The notes under the pieces are model-generated. The model searched no databases, was not told where the DNA came from, and saw nothing but the letters and a program-made list of their open reading frames with translations. The position numbers and the translations under genes were made by a program. A stretch of 64,000 nucleotides of DNA from Bifidobacterium breve (GTDB lineage: Bacteria > Actinomycetota > Acidimicrobiia > Acidimicrobiales > Ilumatobacteraceae): assembly GCA_945901725.1 (NCBI GenBank), contig CAMDLK010000001.1, positions 1 to 64,000 of the forward strand, in the 5' to 3' direction. Positions 36,503 to 46,185 of the stretch are shown one piece after another. The stretch's first letter is position 1. The number at the start of each line of letters is the position of its first letter.

Positions 36503-37939
36503 TTACCAACTAGTGCCGAGTGGTCGACCTTCGTCGTATCCGGCTGCACTTTGTACTCCGACAACGGCGCGGTCATGAAACTCTTCGATGCTAGAAGCAC
36601 CGGCGTAGGTGCACGCAGAACGAAGACCAGCGACAATTTGGTCAATGATGTCTTCAACACCAGGGCGCACGGGGTCCAGGTACATACGTGAAGTACTAAT
36701 ACCCTCTTCAAAAAGCTCTTTCTTTGCGCGCTCAATGGCAGTCTCTGCACGTGTGCGATTCTTTACTGCACGGTTTGAAGCCATACCGAAACTCTCTTTG
36801 TACAAACGACCTTCAGTGTCGCGCAGAGTGTCAGCTGCAGATTCATAAGTTCCTGCAAGCCATGAACCAAACATCACGTTGGCTGCTCCGGCTGCAACGG
36901 CGAGTGCAACGTCGCGAGGGAAACGTACTCCGCCATCGGCCCACACATGTTTGCCCATCGAACGAGCCATCTCTGCGCTCTCCAGTACTGCACTGAACTG
37001 TGGACGACCTACACCGGTCATCATTCGAGTAGTACACATTGCTCCGGGTCCAACTCCGACTTTCACAATGTCAGCTCCAGCGTTTATCAAATCGCGTGTG
37101 CCTTCCCGAGTAACTACATTGCCCGCGACAATGGTGGTTGTCGGCGCAACTGATCGAACAGCTTCAATGGCCCGCAACATTCGGTCTTGGTGGCCATGTG
37201 CAGTATCGATAACAAGCACATCAACGCCGAGTTCAACTAGAGCCTTGGCGCGCTTGGCTGGATCAGCGTTAATGCCGACAGCTACTGAAGTGAGAAACTG
37301 GCCACTGGCATTTGTAGCGGGCGTGTAGATGGTGCTGCGAAGCGCACCCTTACGAGTGATAGCCCCGACGAGGATTCCATTTTTGTCAACAACTGGCGCA
37401 AATGATAAACGCTGATCTATCAACTTGTCATGGATGTCCGCTACCGGCATTGAATCTGTGAAACAAACCATGTCGAGATTCATCACATTTTTCAATTGAG
37501 TGAAACGATCGAAGCCGACAGCGTCGTATTCAGTGAAAACTCCTACGGGACGATTATCAGTATCGACAACAATCACTGCACCATGCGAACGCTTGTGTAT
37601 GAGACTCAATGCTTCCCCCACAGTGTCCTCAGGCGCAAGCGTGATGGGGGTTTCAAAGATTGGGTGCCGCGACTTCACGTGTTCTACAACCATCTCAATG
37701 ATGTCGAGAGGAATATCTTGCGGCAACACCACGAGACCACCCCGGCGAGCAACAGTCTCAGCCATACGGCGTCCGGCGATTGCGGTCATATTGGCAACCA
37801 CGATTGGCACGTTCGTGCCCACCTGATCTGGGGTACTGAGGTTCACATCGAATCGGGACGATACCGATGACTTGCTCGGGACCATAAACACATCGTTATA
37901 GGTCAAATCGTGGGCTGGGAGATCATGTAAGAACCGCAT
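36503..37939 (-). CDS. GuaB1-type IMP dehydrogenase family protein
   Basis: LTYNDVFMVPSKSSVSSRFDV, two CBS-like segments, GVGPGAMCTTRMMTGVGRPQ; lineage-typical GuaB1. Confidence 0.9.
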   Translation of the reverse strand: MRFLHDLPAHDLTYNDVFMVPSKSSVSSRFDVNLSTPDQVGTNVPIVVANMTAIAGRRMAETVARRGGLVVLPQDIPLDIIEMVVEHVKSRHPIFETPITLAPEDTVGEALSLIHKRSHGAVIVVDTDNRPVGVFTEYDAVGFDRFTQLKNVMNLDMVCFTDSMPVADIHDKLIDQRLSFAPVVDKNGILVGAITRKGALRSTIYTPATNASGQFLTSVAVGINADPAKRAKALVELGVDVLVIDTAHGHQDRMLRAIEAVRSVAPTTTIVAGNVVTREGTRDLINAGADIVKVGVGPGAMCTTRMMTGVGRPQFSAVLESAEMARSMGKHVWADGGVRFPRDVALAVAAGAANVMFGSWLAGTYESAADTLRDTEGRLYKESFGMASNRAVKNRTRAETAIERAKKELFEEGISTSRMYLDPVRPGVEDIIDQIVAGLRSACTYAGASSIEEFHDRAVVGVQSAAGYDEGRPLGTSW

Positions 37940-37966
37940 AGGGCATGACGAGACTACCGTGTAGCC

Positions 37967-38662
37967 ATGGCATCTACCGAGAACGTCCCAGTCGTCCTAG
38001 TTCATGGTTGGGGCGGCAGTTTCCGCGAAACCTGGCAAAAGCCTGGAATTGACGCTCTCCTGTCAGATGTGGGGCGCAATCCGGTTGGTCTTGATCTTCT
38101 GGGGCACGGAGACCAAGACAAGCCACACGACCCAGAAGCCTATGTAGAACTCCCGGCGTGGCTTCTGGACCATCTGCCAGATGAACCTGTGGTTGACGCT
38201 GTCGGATTCTCTCTCGGCGCCCTCACTATCTTGCGGGCCTTGATCGCTGCTCCACATCGTTTTGGCAAAGTCGTGCTGTCTGGAATTGGTGATGGGGTCT
38301 TCACTAAGGCCCCTCCTGATGGCAATAAGCGTATTGTCGATGCTCTCGAAGGTCGCGCTCCCGAAGACGACACCTTTGCACGCATGTTTGCCCATTATGG
38401 AAACTCTCCAGGCAACGACCTTCTCGCGCTCACTGCAATCATGAAGCGCCCTCCATCAGAACCAGTCACTGAGGAAGAGTTGTCGAAGATCACTAATGAA
38501 ATCCTCATCGTGATTGGTGATGCTGACTTTGCTGCACCGGCCACGCGCCTCGCTGCGTCATTTCCTAATTCAAAAATCACCGTTTTACGTAACACAGATC
38601 ACTTTGCCACCCCAGAGTCTTTTTCTTTCATCGATGCAATTTTGGACTTTCTCGCTGCATGA
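37967..38662 (+). CDS. Alpha/beta-fold hydrolase
   Basis: VVLVHGWGGSFRETW, DAVGFSLGALTILRAL; TACCGT-N6-ATG. Confidence 0.85.
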   Translation: MASTENVPVVLVHGWGGSFRETWQKPGIDALLSDVGRNPVGLDLLGHGDQDKPHDPEAYVELPAWLLDHLPDEPVVDAVGFSLGALTILRALIAAPHRFGKVVLSGIGDGVFTKAPPDGNKRIVDALEGRAPEDDTFARMFAHYGNSPGNDLLALTAIMKRPPSEPVTEEELSKITNEILIVIGDADFAAPATRLAASFPNSKITVLRNTDHFATPESFSFIDAILDFLAA

Positions 38663-39582
38663 ACGATTCCCTACGAATCACGCAGGACATAGCCGAGGCA
38701 TGTGATGTTTTACTACGCGGAGGCCTCGTTGGCATTCCTACAGAGACTGTGTACGGACTAGCAGCAGTTGCACTGAACGAAGCGGCAGTGGGCCGAGTCT
38801 TCGAAGCAAAGGCACGACCACGATCTCATCCGCTAATCATTCATTTGTCACCAAGCGACGACGTCAATCGGTGGGGAGAGTTAAACGAAACTGCGCAACT
38901 TCTCGCGTCCGCCGTATGGCCGGGACCACTCACTCTCCTTGTACCGCGAACTTCTTTAGTTCCCGACTGGGTCACTGGTGGTCGCAACACAGTCGCATTG
39001 CGCATCCCAGCTCATGACATGACAATCGCCCTGCTTGATGCGCTTGGTGACGCTGTTGTTGCACCATCTGCCAATCGCTTCGGTCAAGTCAGTCCAACTA
39101 GCGCCACACATGTCATTAACGACTTAGGTGATTCAGTTGATCTAGTGCTCGACGGAGGACAGTGTGCAATAGGTATCGAATCAACCATTGTCGAGTGCAC
39201 AAGTTCATCGGTTCAAATTCTTAGACCAGGCAAGATAACTGCAATTGAAATAGCGAACATGACGGGCTTAACCATTTCAGCACTGGACGGACCGTCGCGC
39301 GCACCCGGCATGTTGCTCGCCCACTACGCACCAAATGCAAAAGTCGAATTGTGTAACTCTTTTGCAGAAGCAGAAGAAGTTCGTAATCGATACACAACAG
39401 ACGGTGTACCTGTACAGATTCTGTATCACGAAGACATGGTGACATATGCACTGAGTTTGTATGACGATCTTCGCGCAGCAGACTTGAATGATATTCATAT
39501 AGTTGTGGCCGTGTTGCCGCCTGATGAAGGGCTAGGAATTGCAATCCGCGATCGCTTAGTAAAAGCGGCAGCTTCGAACTAA
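38659..39582 (+). CDS. L-threonylcarbamoyladenylate synthase (Sua5/YwlC/TsaC)
   Basis: LLRGGLVGIPTETVYGLAAVALNEAAVGRVFEAKARPRSHPLIIH, APSANRFGQVSPTSATHV. Confidence 0.93.
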   Translation: MNDSLRITQDIAEACDVLLRGGLVGIPTETVYGLAAVALNEAAVGRVFEAKARPRSHPLIIHLSPSDDVNRWGELNETAQLLASAVWPGPLTLLVPRTSLVPDWVTGGRNTVALRIPAHDMTIALLDALGDAVVAPSANRFGQVSPTSATHVINDLGDSVDLVLDGGQCAIGIESTIVECTSSSVQILRPGKITAIEIANMTGLTISALDGPSRAPGMLLAHYAPNAKVELCNSFAEAEEVRNRYTTDGVPVQILYHEDMVTYALSLYDDLRAADLNDIHIVVAVLPPDEGLGIAIRDRLVKAAASN

Positions 39583-40106
39583 TTCGGCCATTCAATAGCG
39601 TTGAGGTTGGCGACCAAATAATCGCGAACTTCTTCAACTGAAATACCGTCCGAAGATTCTGCAGTGCCCACAAGAAGTGAGACCATAGTTGCACCTGCTT
39701 CTGGCACTAAGTCGCACCGACACCACCCATTAAGAGCTCCTGCCACTTCTGCATCGTGAAGAGAAAATTCCAGTTGATACGGGGGTTCGTCATGTGAGAT
39801 CGCCCCGCTGATTCCAGCAACAATTAATAGGGCTTCAAAACACTCAGCCGGAAGAGCATCAACAGTGAAGCTTGAAACATCCCTTTCTCGACGCACCAAT
39901 ACAGGAGAGACTGATTTCAGAACTTTTGGAACTCCAACATGTTCCAATGCTTTCCGTAAAGCTTCGTTGAGTTCTTGCATAGCCGAGTCAGAGCCGCCAG
40001 CATCTGGGTGTGCTGTGCGAGCCTTCTCACGCCACGCCCGGCGAATCTCTTGTGGCGTAGCCGTGCGATCAATTGCTAACAAGAAAAACGGGTCAGCAAA
40101 GGACAT
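39579..40106 (-). CDS. J-domain (DnaJ-like) protein
   Basis: FFLLAIDRTATPQEIRRAWREKARTAHPDAGGSDSAMQELNEA (HPD). Confidence 0.88.
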   Translation of the reverse strand: MSFADPFFLLAIDRTATPQEIRRAWREKARTAHPDAGGSDSAMQELNEALRKALEHVGVPKVLKSVSPVLVRRERDVSSFTVDALPAECFEALLIVAGISGAISHDEPPYQLEFSLHDAEVAGALNGWCRCDLVPEAGATMVSLLVGTAESSDGISVEEVRDYLVANLNAIEWPN

Positions 40107-40114
40107 GCGGAATC

Positions 40115-40921
40115 TTAACGGCCTATGAAATTAGGAGGACGCTTCTCTATAAACGCTGCGACGCCTTCCTTGAAATCTTTTGTACGGAAGAGCGGCAGCA
40201 ATTGAAGAAATACGTGGTGAACATTCTGTTCGAATGTCTCAGTCTCTGCGGCACGCATCATTCTCTTGATAGCACGAACTGCTAACGGAGCATTCGAAGC
40301 AATCTCCCCTGCCATGTCCATGACATGATCCATCAACTCGTCAGCTGGCACAACCTTGTTAACAAGACCCATCGCGAGACATTCATCAGCCATCAAAGTA
40401 CGACCAGTGAAAGCAATTTCGGCTGCTCGTGCATAACCAACCATTCGCGGTAGCAACCATGTGCCTCCGCTCTCCGGCAAGATTCCTCGCTTAGCAAAAC
40501 CTGGAGCCATCTTTGCGGTATCGGCTGCTATGCGAATATCGCAACCGAGCGCGATATCGAGTCCGTAGCCGGCTGCCCCGCCGTTCAATGCACAGATAAC
40601 AGGGGTGTCAATGCCATGCAGAACAATCGGCGGAGCTTCACGAAGATCGAATTCGGCCATATTGGCGCCTGTGTCGTCCAAGACTCCGAGAGATTCCGTC
40701 TTACCTGCTTGCGACCCAAGATCAAGGCCTGCACAGAAGGCGCGCCCTGCGCCTGTGAGCACGATGCAGCGAACATCAGGGTTGCGGTCTGCTTCAAGAA
40801 GCTTCTTCGAAAGCAAATCAAGCATGACACCAGAAATGGTGTTCATCCGCCCTGGCGCATTCAACGTAATTGTTGCGATTCGATCGGATATCTCTAGTAG
40901 GACTTCATCTTCTTTGCTCAT
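40115..40921 (-). CDS. Enoyl-CoA hydratase/isomerase family protein
   Basis: ATITLNAPGRMNTIS, AFCAGLDLGSQ, ALNGGAAGYGLDIALGCDIRIA. Confidence 0.9.
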   Translation of the reverse strand: MSKEDEVLLEISDRIATITLNAPGRMNTISGVMLDLLSKKLLEADRNPDVRCIVLTGAGRAFCAGLDLGSQAGKTESLGVLDDTGANMAEFDLREAPPIVLHGIDTPVICALNGGAAGYGLDIALGCDIRIAADTAKMAPGFAKRGILPESGGTWLLPRMVGYARAAEIAFTGRTLMADECLAMGLVNKVVPADELMDHVMDMAGEIASNAPLAVRAIKRMMRAAETETFEQNVHHVFLQLLPLFRTKDFKEGVAAFIEKRPPNFIGR

Positions 40922-40940
40922 ACCAATAAAGATAACAACT

Positions 40941-41627
40941 ATGGAATCTCAGAAATCAGTTGGGTCTACAGACTCAACAAGTGTCCCCCAGCCCACGCTC
41001 GATGGTTCAATAGGTGATGGGTGCAGAGTTTTACTCATTCGTCATGGCAGATCCGCTGACATAGTGCCGGGTTCTGCTGAAAGTGCTGACCCACCATTAC
41101 ATGAAATAGGTCAGATGCAAGCTGTTGCTGTCGGCTCACGTCTTTCAAGTGCACGTATAGACGCTGTGTACTCGAGTCATTTATTACGAGCCCTTCATAC
41201 AGCAGAGGCCATTGCTTCTCATCACGACATAGAAGTTGGAGTCTTTGAAGATCTTGAAGAAGTTCGGCTTGGCGACTGGAGCAATGGAGAATTTAGACGG
41301 CGTGCCGCAACCGGTGATCCCGAATATGTCGAATGGGTGAAGAGTGGGACATGGGATGGGATCCCAAACGCAGAGGGCGATCAGAACTTTCGCTCTAGGG
41401 TCTCGAATCGTATCAACTCCTTAGCTGCGCAACATGATGGCGGGTGCATAGCTGTTGTATGTCACGGCGGCGTCATCAATGCGTATGTGGCTGAAATGCT
41501 CGGCACACAACGTTCATTATGGATGATGGTGGAAAACACAAGTATCACTACCATCAAACTAAGTGAGACACCTAGCGTGTTGACACTGAACGACTGCAGC
41601 CATCTATACGACTTGCTTCTGAAATAG
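40941..41627 (+). CDS. Histidine phosphatase family protein
   Basis: VLLIRHGRSADI, YSSHLLRALHTAEAI, VVCHGGVINAY; ATG 40941 preferred over 40605, which would run antisense through the crotonase gene. Confidence 0.87.
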   Translation: MESQKSVGSTDSTSVPQPTLDGSIGDGCRVLLIRHGRSADIVPGSAESADPPLHEIGQMQAVAVGSRLSSARIDAVYSSHLLRALHTAEAIASHHDIEVGVFEDLEEVRLGDWSNGEFRRRAATGDPEYVEWVKSGTWDGIPNAEGDQNFRSRVSNRINSLAAQHDGGCIAVVCHGGVINAYVAEMLGTQRSLWMMVENTSITTIKLSETPSVLTLNDCSHLYDLLLK

Positions 41628-41637
41628 ATACTCGCTT

Positions 41638-42507
41638 CTAAATTGCACGTGTTGGAGTCACAGCAAGATTGCACACTGCAAACCACAAGGCTGTAGCGCC
41701 AACAATGTGAACCGCCACAAGCGCAACTGGGACGCCCGTGAAATATTGGGCATACCCGATTGCGCCTTGGAACACTGCGGCGAAAAGTAGTGCCTGGATG
41801 GCATCGATGGTGTTGTCATCACTGTGCAGTTGTTTGGCACGAACAGCCAGAAAAATGATGAGGGCAATAGTGAGGAGAACGCTCACGCTGTGCACACGAG
41901 CAACACTCGTCATTGCAAAACCTAGGCGTACCGCGTTCTCATCTCCCGCATGTGGGCCGGACGCTGTCACCACAGTGCCAGTCACGAGAGCTAGTGAACT
42001 GCTGCCTACTACTAATCGAATAGCTGTAACAATGCGTCGAGGCCCTGAGCGAAAATAAGTGTCCGGCTCTCCACCCGAACGACGGAAAAGAATGAAGGCG
42101 TTAGCGACCAGCACGAGAGATACCAAAAAGTGCGCCATGTTTGCGTATGGATTCAGTCCGGTTAGAACCACAATTCCGCCAATAACGATTTGAGCTAAGA
42201 CGCCGACTACCAATCCCCACGCAAGAAGAATCAGGTCCTTTCTCTTCGGTGTCCGGAAGTATGCAAGCAAAACCGCGGCAATAACACTGAATGACACAAC
42301 ACCGGTAAAAAGGCGGTTCGCTTGCTCAATCAGGGTGTGGCCGGTTGAGACATCGACGAATTTGGTTGAGTTACAACGAGGCCAATCCGCGCAACCTAGC
42401 CCTGAACCCGTTAAACGCACCAAAGCTCCAGTAAAGATAATGACCGATAGTGACCCTAGGGCCGTACCAAGAACAACTCGGAACGTCTTGTGAGAAACGG
42501 TAAACAC
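41638..42507 (-). CDS. ctaA: Heme A synthase / COX15-CtaA family protein
   Basis: GALVRLTGSGLGCADWPRCN, multiple TM, conserved His; start GTG 42507 proposed from TACAGT-N7-GTG. Confidence 0.9.
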   Translation of the reverse strand: MFTVSHKTFRVVLGTALGSLSVIIFTGALVRLTGSGLGCADWPRCNSTKFVDVSTGHTLIEQANRLFTGVVSFSVIAAVLLAYFRTPKRKDLILLAWGLVVGVLAQIVIGGIVVLTGLNPYANMAHFLVSLVLVANAFILFRRSGGEPDTYFRSGPRRIVTAIRLVVGSSSLALVTGTVVTASGPHAGDENAVRLGFAMTSVARVHSVSVLLTIALIIFLAVRAKQLHSDDNTIDAIQALLFAAVFQGAIGYAQYFTGVPVALVAVHIVGATALWFAVCNLAVTPTRAI

Positions 42508-42583
42508 GGTCTCTACTGTACGACAGCAATCTCGCTGGACTCCGTCTAGCGTTGGCGGTTCAATAGTGGCTACGGTCACAGTC

Positions 42584-43696
42584 ATGATCACTTCCTTTGA
42601 CGACTACCCGATTCATCAAACGTCTGAACCAATCGCTCACACCGAATCCGGAGACCCAGGCGCCTATGACCGCTACTTCTTCAATGGATACTCCCGTGAT
42701 GGAAAACTATTCTTTGCAGCTGCCATGGGTTTGTACCCCAACCGTCACGTCATTGATGCATCGTTCAGTGTTGTGCGAAATGGAGAACAAATAAACGTTC
42801 ATGCTTCCGGTCGCGCACCAGTCGACCGCATGGAATGCAATGTTGTCGGGCCAATCAAAGTTGATGTTGTTGTGCCAATGAAGAAACATCGCATAACAGT
42901 TGATGCCCCAGAACACGCAATACGTGCCGACATCACATTCGAGGCGTCATCCTTGCCCTATGAAGAGCCGCCATTCCTAGTTCGCGCAGGAAATAGGAAA
43001 GTAATGAGTTACACGCGCTTAACACAATTGGGAACATGGACTGGTTGGATAGAAGTTGACGGTATTCGAACTGACTTAGTGGATGGAGACGTTGTCGGTT
43101 CACGCGACAGATCATGGGGCGTGCGTGGTGTTGGTGAACGAATTCAACTTGGAGCGCCGCTAGATTCGCCTCCACAGTTCTATTGGTTGTGGGCTCCAGT
43201 CTGGTTCGACGGTTTCGGCACAGTCTTTGATGTCAATGAGTTTGCCGATGGGCAACGTTGGCACGAATCTGGAGCAATGCTCATCGGTGGAGACACCATT
43301 AAACATGCACACTCCGTTTCGTACGAATATTCCTGGGAACACGGCACGAGACGAGCAGAAAAATTTGGACTCACGTACGAGTTCGCTAAAGATTCTGCAG
43401 AACTAACCTTTACTCCCCTTGTGCATTTTCAAATGAACGGACTCGGCTATCTGCACCCCGAATGGAATCACGGAAACTGGAAGGGTGAATCTGTCACCGG
43501 CGGAGATCGATTCATAGTTCCTGTAGTTGACCCATTGCAAATGCATAATCTGCACACACAGACCCTGAGTTCAGTTACGTGCACGCTCTCAGATGGAACC
43601 GTTCACAACGGAATAGGAATACTCGAGACTTTGGTGCTCGGCGCGCACGAACCGTCTGGGTTCGTAGGAATCAACGACGGGTATTCGAAGCACTAG
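42584..43696 (+). CDS. Conserved hypothetical protein (possible lipocalin-like/hydroxyneurosporene-synthase-like fold)
   Basis: Long ORF with many Trp/Tyr/beta-type motifs (GSRDRSWGVRG, QFYWLWAPVWFD); start MITSFDDYP with TACGGT-N7-ATG. Confidence 0.75.
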   Translation: MITSFDDYPIHQTSEPIAHTESGDPGAYDRYFFNGYSRDGKLFFAAAMGLYPNRHVIDASFSVVRNGEQINVHASGRAPVDRMECNVVGPIKVDVVVPMKKHRITVDAPEHAIRADITFEASSLPYEEPPFLVRAGNRKVMSYTRLTQLGTWTGWIEVDGIRTDLVDGDVVGSRDRSWGVRGVGERIQLGAPLDSPPQFYWLWAPVWFDGFGTVFDVNEFADGQRWHESGAMLIGGDTIKHAHSVSYEYSWEHGTRRAEKFGLTYEFAKDSAELTFTPLVHFQMNGLGYLHPEWNHGNWKGESVTGGDRFIVPVVDPLQMHNLHTQTLSSVTCTLSDGTVHNGIGILETLVLGAHEPSGFVGINDGYSKH

Positions 43697-44484
43697 CCAT
43701 GTTTGACGGACATTCCGCCATCTACTACGACCGATGAACCGTTCACGAACGAAGAAGCCGGCAAACACAAACTAAGAGTCATGTGTGCCACTTCTTCTGG
43801 CATCCCGTATCTACGAAGCGGAACTTTTCGCTTCGCATACTTTTCCTTTGCTTCGTCGTTTATTCCGGCTGTCATCCCTGTCTCTATAGGACCAGGGCAC
43901 ACCGCATTAACGGTTATGTTGTGCCGACCAAGCTCCACAGCGAAACTTTTGGTCAAACCAATCACTGCATGCTTAGAAGCCGTATAGGCCGATAGCCCAC
44001 CCGTTGCAACAATGGCTTCAGTGGAGGCGATGTTCACAATTCGTCCGCCCGTAGGAGCCTTCATTAAGTGCGGAAGACACGCCCTAATCATGTGAGCATG
44101 CGCACTGACGTTGATGGCCAATGTCTGATCCCAGTTACTCGCAAACAAGTCATCCTCCGAGAAGACAGAAGACACAAGACTCACGCCGGCGTTGTTGACA
44201 AGAATGTCTATCCCGCCCCATGTATCAACAATTGCGCGAACGATCTCTAGTCGATCAGAAGCCAGAGAAACATCTCCGTTTGCACCAAGTGCAACACCAT
44301 GTCCATGTGCAGACTCGATTTCATCGACGACCTGCTGAACCGTCGCCGGATGTCGATCGGCCACGAGTACTCGGGCTCCCTCGTCGGCAAAAAGATGCGC
44401 CGTTGCTCGCCCCATTCCGCTGCCCGCGCCCGTTACCACGACCCTTGCGCCTTTGACACTCCTCGACAATGTGCTCAATCTCAT
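43693..44484 (-). CDS. SDR family oxidoreductase
   Basis: VVTGAGSGMGRATAHLFADEG, DILVNNAG, YTASKHAVIGLTKSFA. Confidence 0.95.
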   Translation of the reverse strand: MRLSTLSRSVKGARVVVTGAGSGMGRATAHLFADEGARVLVADRHPATVQQVVDEIESAHGHGVALGANGDVSLASDRLEIVRAIVDTWGGIDILVNNAGVSLVSSVFSEDDLFASNWDQTLAINVSAHAHMIRACLPHLMKAPTGGRIVNIASTEAIVATGGLSAYTASKHAVIGLTKSFAVELGRHNITVNAVCPGPIETGMTAGINDEAKEKYAKRKVPLRRYGMPEEVAHMTLSLCLPASSFVNGSSVVVDGGMSVKHG

Positions 44485-44646
44485 AAAACTCCCCTGTCGC
44501 GCCTAGAGGCGCCAAAACCCATGCTCTCACAGGAAAACATGAAAATCGGGCCTCATTTGCCCTTTTCGCTCCCATCACTCCGTGTGATTGCTTCATCACA
44601 ATAACCACGCTCAGTGGTGGTCTAAACATTTTGTGTGAGAAATCTC

Positions 44647-44673
44647 TCAAGTTCTGCTCAAACCTGCCGATCC
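44647..44673 (+). promoter_or_regulatory. Sigma28/FliA-like promoter TCAAGTTC-N11-GCCGATCC
   Basis: Compared with the classical FliA consensus TAAAGTTT-N11-GCCGATAA: 6/8 and 6/8 with identical 11-nt spacer; 31 nt upstream of the ATG with GGGAG SD at 44693-44697. Confidence 0.6.
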
Positions 44674-44704
44674 CTATTGCGGATCAAAAACAGGGAGCAG
44701 ACAC

Positions 44705-46114
44705 ATGTCTCACAACCACACACATTTCGCACGTCGCATCATCATCGCAACAGCAGTTGTCTCGATGGGTCTCGTAATCGCACCATCAGGCGCCAGCGCA
44801 TCAACTGGAGTCATTGCTGCATCTTCTACTTCAGCAAATACAGCTCCTGGTCAGCCTGCATTTGGCGACAAGGGACCACATGTAGTCGCAGTTCAGACAG
44901 CAATCATGCGCAATGGCTTCACATTGAAGGGCGGAGCAACTGGGGTTTTCAATAAGTCGACACAACGCGCTCTCAAATCATTTCAGAAAGTGGTTGGTAT
45001 CAAAGTCACTGGCGTCGTTGACACTGCTACAGCCAAAGTCTTGAAGGTCGCTGCGGCTTCCACAACAACAGTTCAGGCGACTACAACAACAGTTCAGGCC
45101 ACAACCACGACCGTTGCTCCTACTACAACCACTACTCCAGCTGTTGCGTACCCCCTCACAACTTCAACTCTTCCAGTTCGTGGAGCCAAAGGTGATGCAG
45201 TTGTTGCACTTCAAAAGGCACTCAAGGCTGCTGGTCTTGAAGTTAAGGGCGGCATCGATGGTGCGTTCGGTTCAGGCACAACTTCGACAATCGTTTCATT
45301 TCAAACATCAAAGGGTTTAACTGCAACCGGAGTTCTTGACATTCCTACTGCAGTCGCTCTCGCATTGATCGCACCCGTTGCTGCGCCAGCACCCGCACCA
45401 GCACCAGCTGCTGTGAGTATTGCAAGTACACCTACCCTTCTTGATTCTTCCGCACTCCCAGCTCGCGGAAATCGTGGAGACGCTGTTCGTACATTGCAGA
45501 AGGCATTGATCAACGCTGGTATTGAAGTCAAAGGTGGCGCTGATGGAGTTTTCGGTGGAGCAACGTTTGTTGCACTTCAGAAGTTCCAAACTGCTAACGC
45601 TCTCTCTGTGACAGGAACGCTGACAACACAAACAGCTGTAAAGCTCGGTCTCGTAGCAGCTCCTGCCGTAGCAATCTCAGTGTTCCCGGTACAAGGTCTT
45701 TGTAGCTATGAGAACACATGGCATGCACCACGTGGAAATGGTCGCAAACACTTGGGTGTTGACATCATCGCAAAAGAAGGAAAACTTCTCTATGCAGTTG
45801 CAGACGGAACAATCACCAAGCTCTACACCGAAGCGTCAGACAAACTTGCCGGTAATGGTGTTCGTCTTACTATGGCTGATGGAACTTACTTCTTCTACGG
45901 TCACATGCAGAAGATCGCCGATGGAATGACAATTGGTACCAAGGTGAAAGCAGGACAAGTTGTTGGTTACCTCGGAAAAACTGGAGGAACAACAACTCCA
46001 CACCTTCACCTTGAAGTTCATCCGTTGGGTGGCGAAGCCATCGACCCGACTCCAATTGTTGCTGCAGTCGATGCATGCAGCGTGACAACACCACTGCCAA
46101 TTCCTGCCGCGTAA
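44705..46114 (+). CDS. Secreted protein with three PG_binding_1 domains, Thr-rich linker and M23 peptidase domain
   Basis: Signal-peptide-like N-terminus; three repeats (VVAVQTAIMRNGF..., VVALQKALKAAGLEVKGG..., VRTLQKALINAGIEVKGG...); M23 motifs HLGVD and HLHLE. Confidence 0.93.
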   Translation: MSHNHTHFARRIIIATAVVSMGLVIAPSGASASTGVIAASSTSANTAPGQPAFGDKGPHVVAVQTAIMRNGFTLKGGATGVFNKSTQRALKSFQKVVGIKVTGVVDTATAKVLKVAAASTTTVQATTTTVQATTTTVAPTTTTTPAVAYPLTTSTLPVRGAKGDAVVALQKALKAAGLEVKGGIDGAFGSGTTSTIVSFQTSKGLTATGVLDIPTAVALALIAPVAAPAPAPAPAAVSIASTPTLLDSSALPARGNRGDAVRTLQKALINAGIEVKGGADGVFGGATFVALQKFQTANALSVTGTLTTQTAVKLGLVAAPAVAISVFPVQGLCSYENTWHAPRGNGRKHLGVDIIAKEGKLLYAVADGTITKLYTEASDKLAGNGVRLTMADGTYFFYGHMQKIADGMTIGTKVKAGQVVGYLGKTGGTTTPHLHLEVHPLGGEAIDPTPIVAAVDACSVTTPLPIPAA

Positions 46115-46127
46115 TACAGATCGTCTT

Positions 46128-46171
46128 CGTTCTCTTTCTTGTCACACGATCCAGTGATGAGAAAGAGAACG
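46128..46171. terminator. Bidirectional hairpin CGTTCTCTTTCT...AGAAAGAGAACG
   Basis: Perfect 12-bp inverted repeat in the 71-nt space between convergent genes. Confidence 0.75.
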
Positions 46172-46185
46172 TTGATATGTATTCC

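Noticed and set aside
40605-40940. N-terminal extension of the histidine phosphatase ORF
   Set aside because: It would run antisense through the crotonase gene; RHG motif sits soon after ATG 40941.
45058-45135. Short direct repeats that might look like a small repeat array
   Set aside because: In-frame Thr-rich protein linker; no spacer/repeat periodicity typical of CRISPR.
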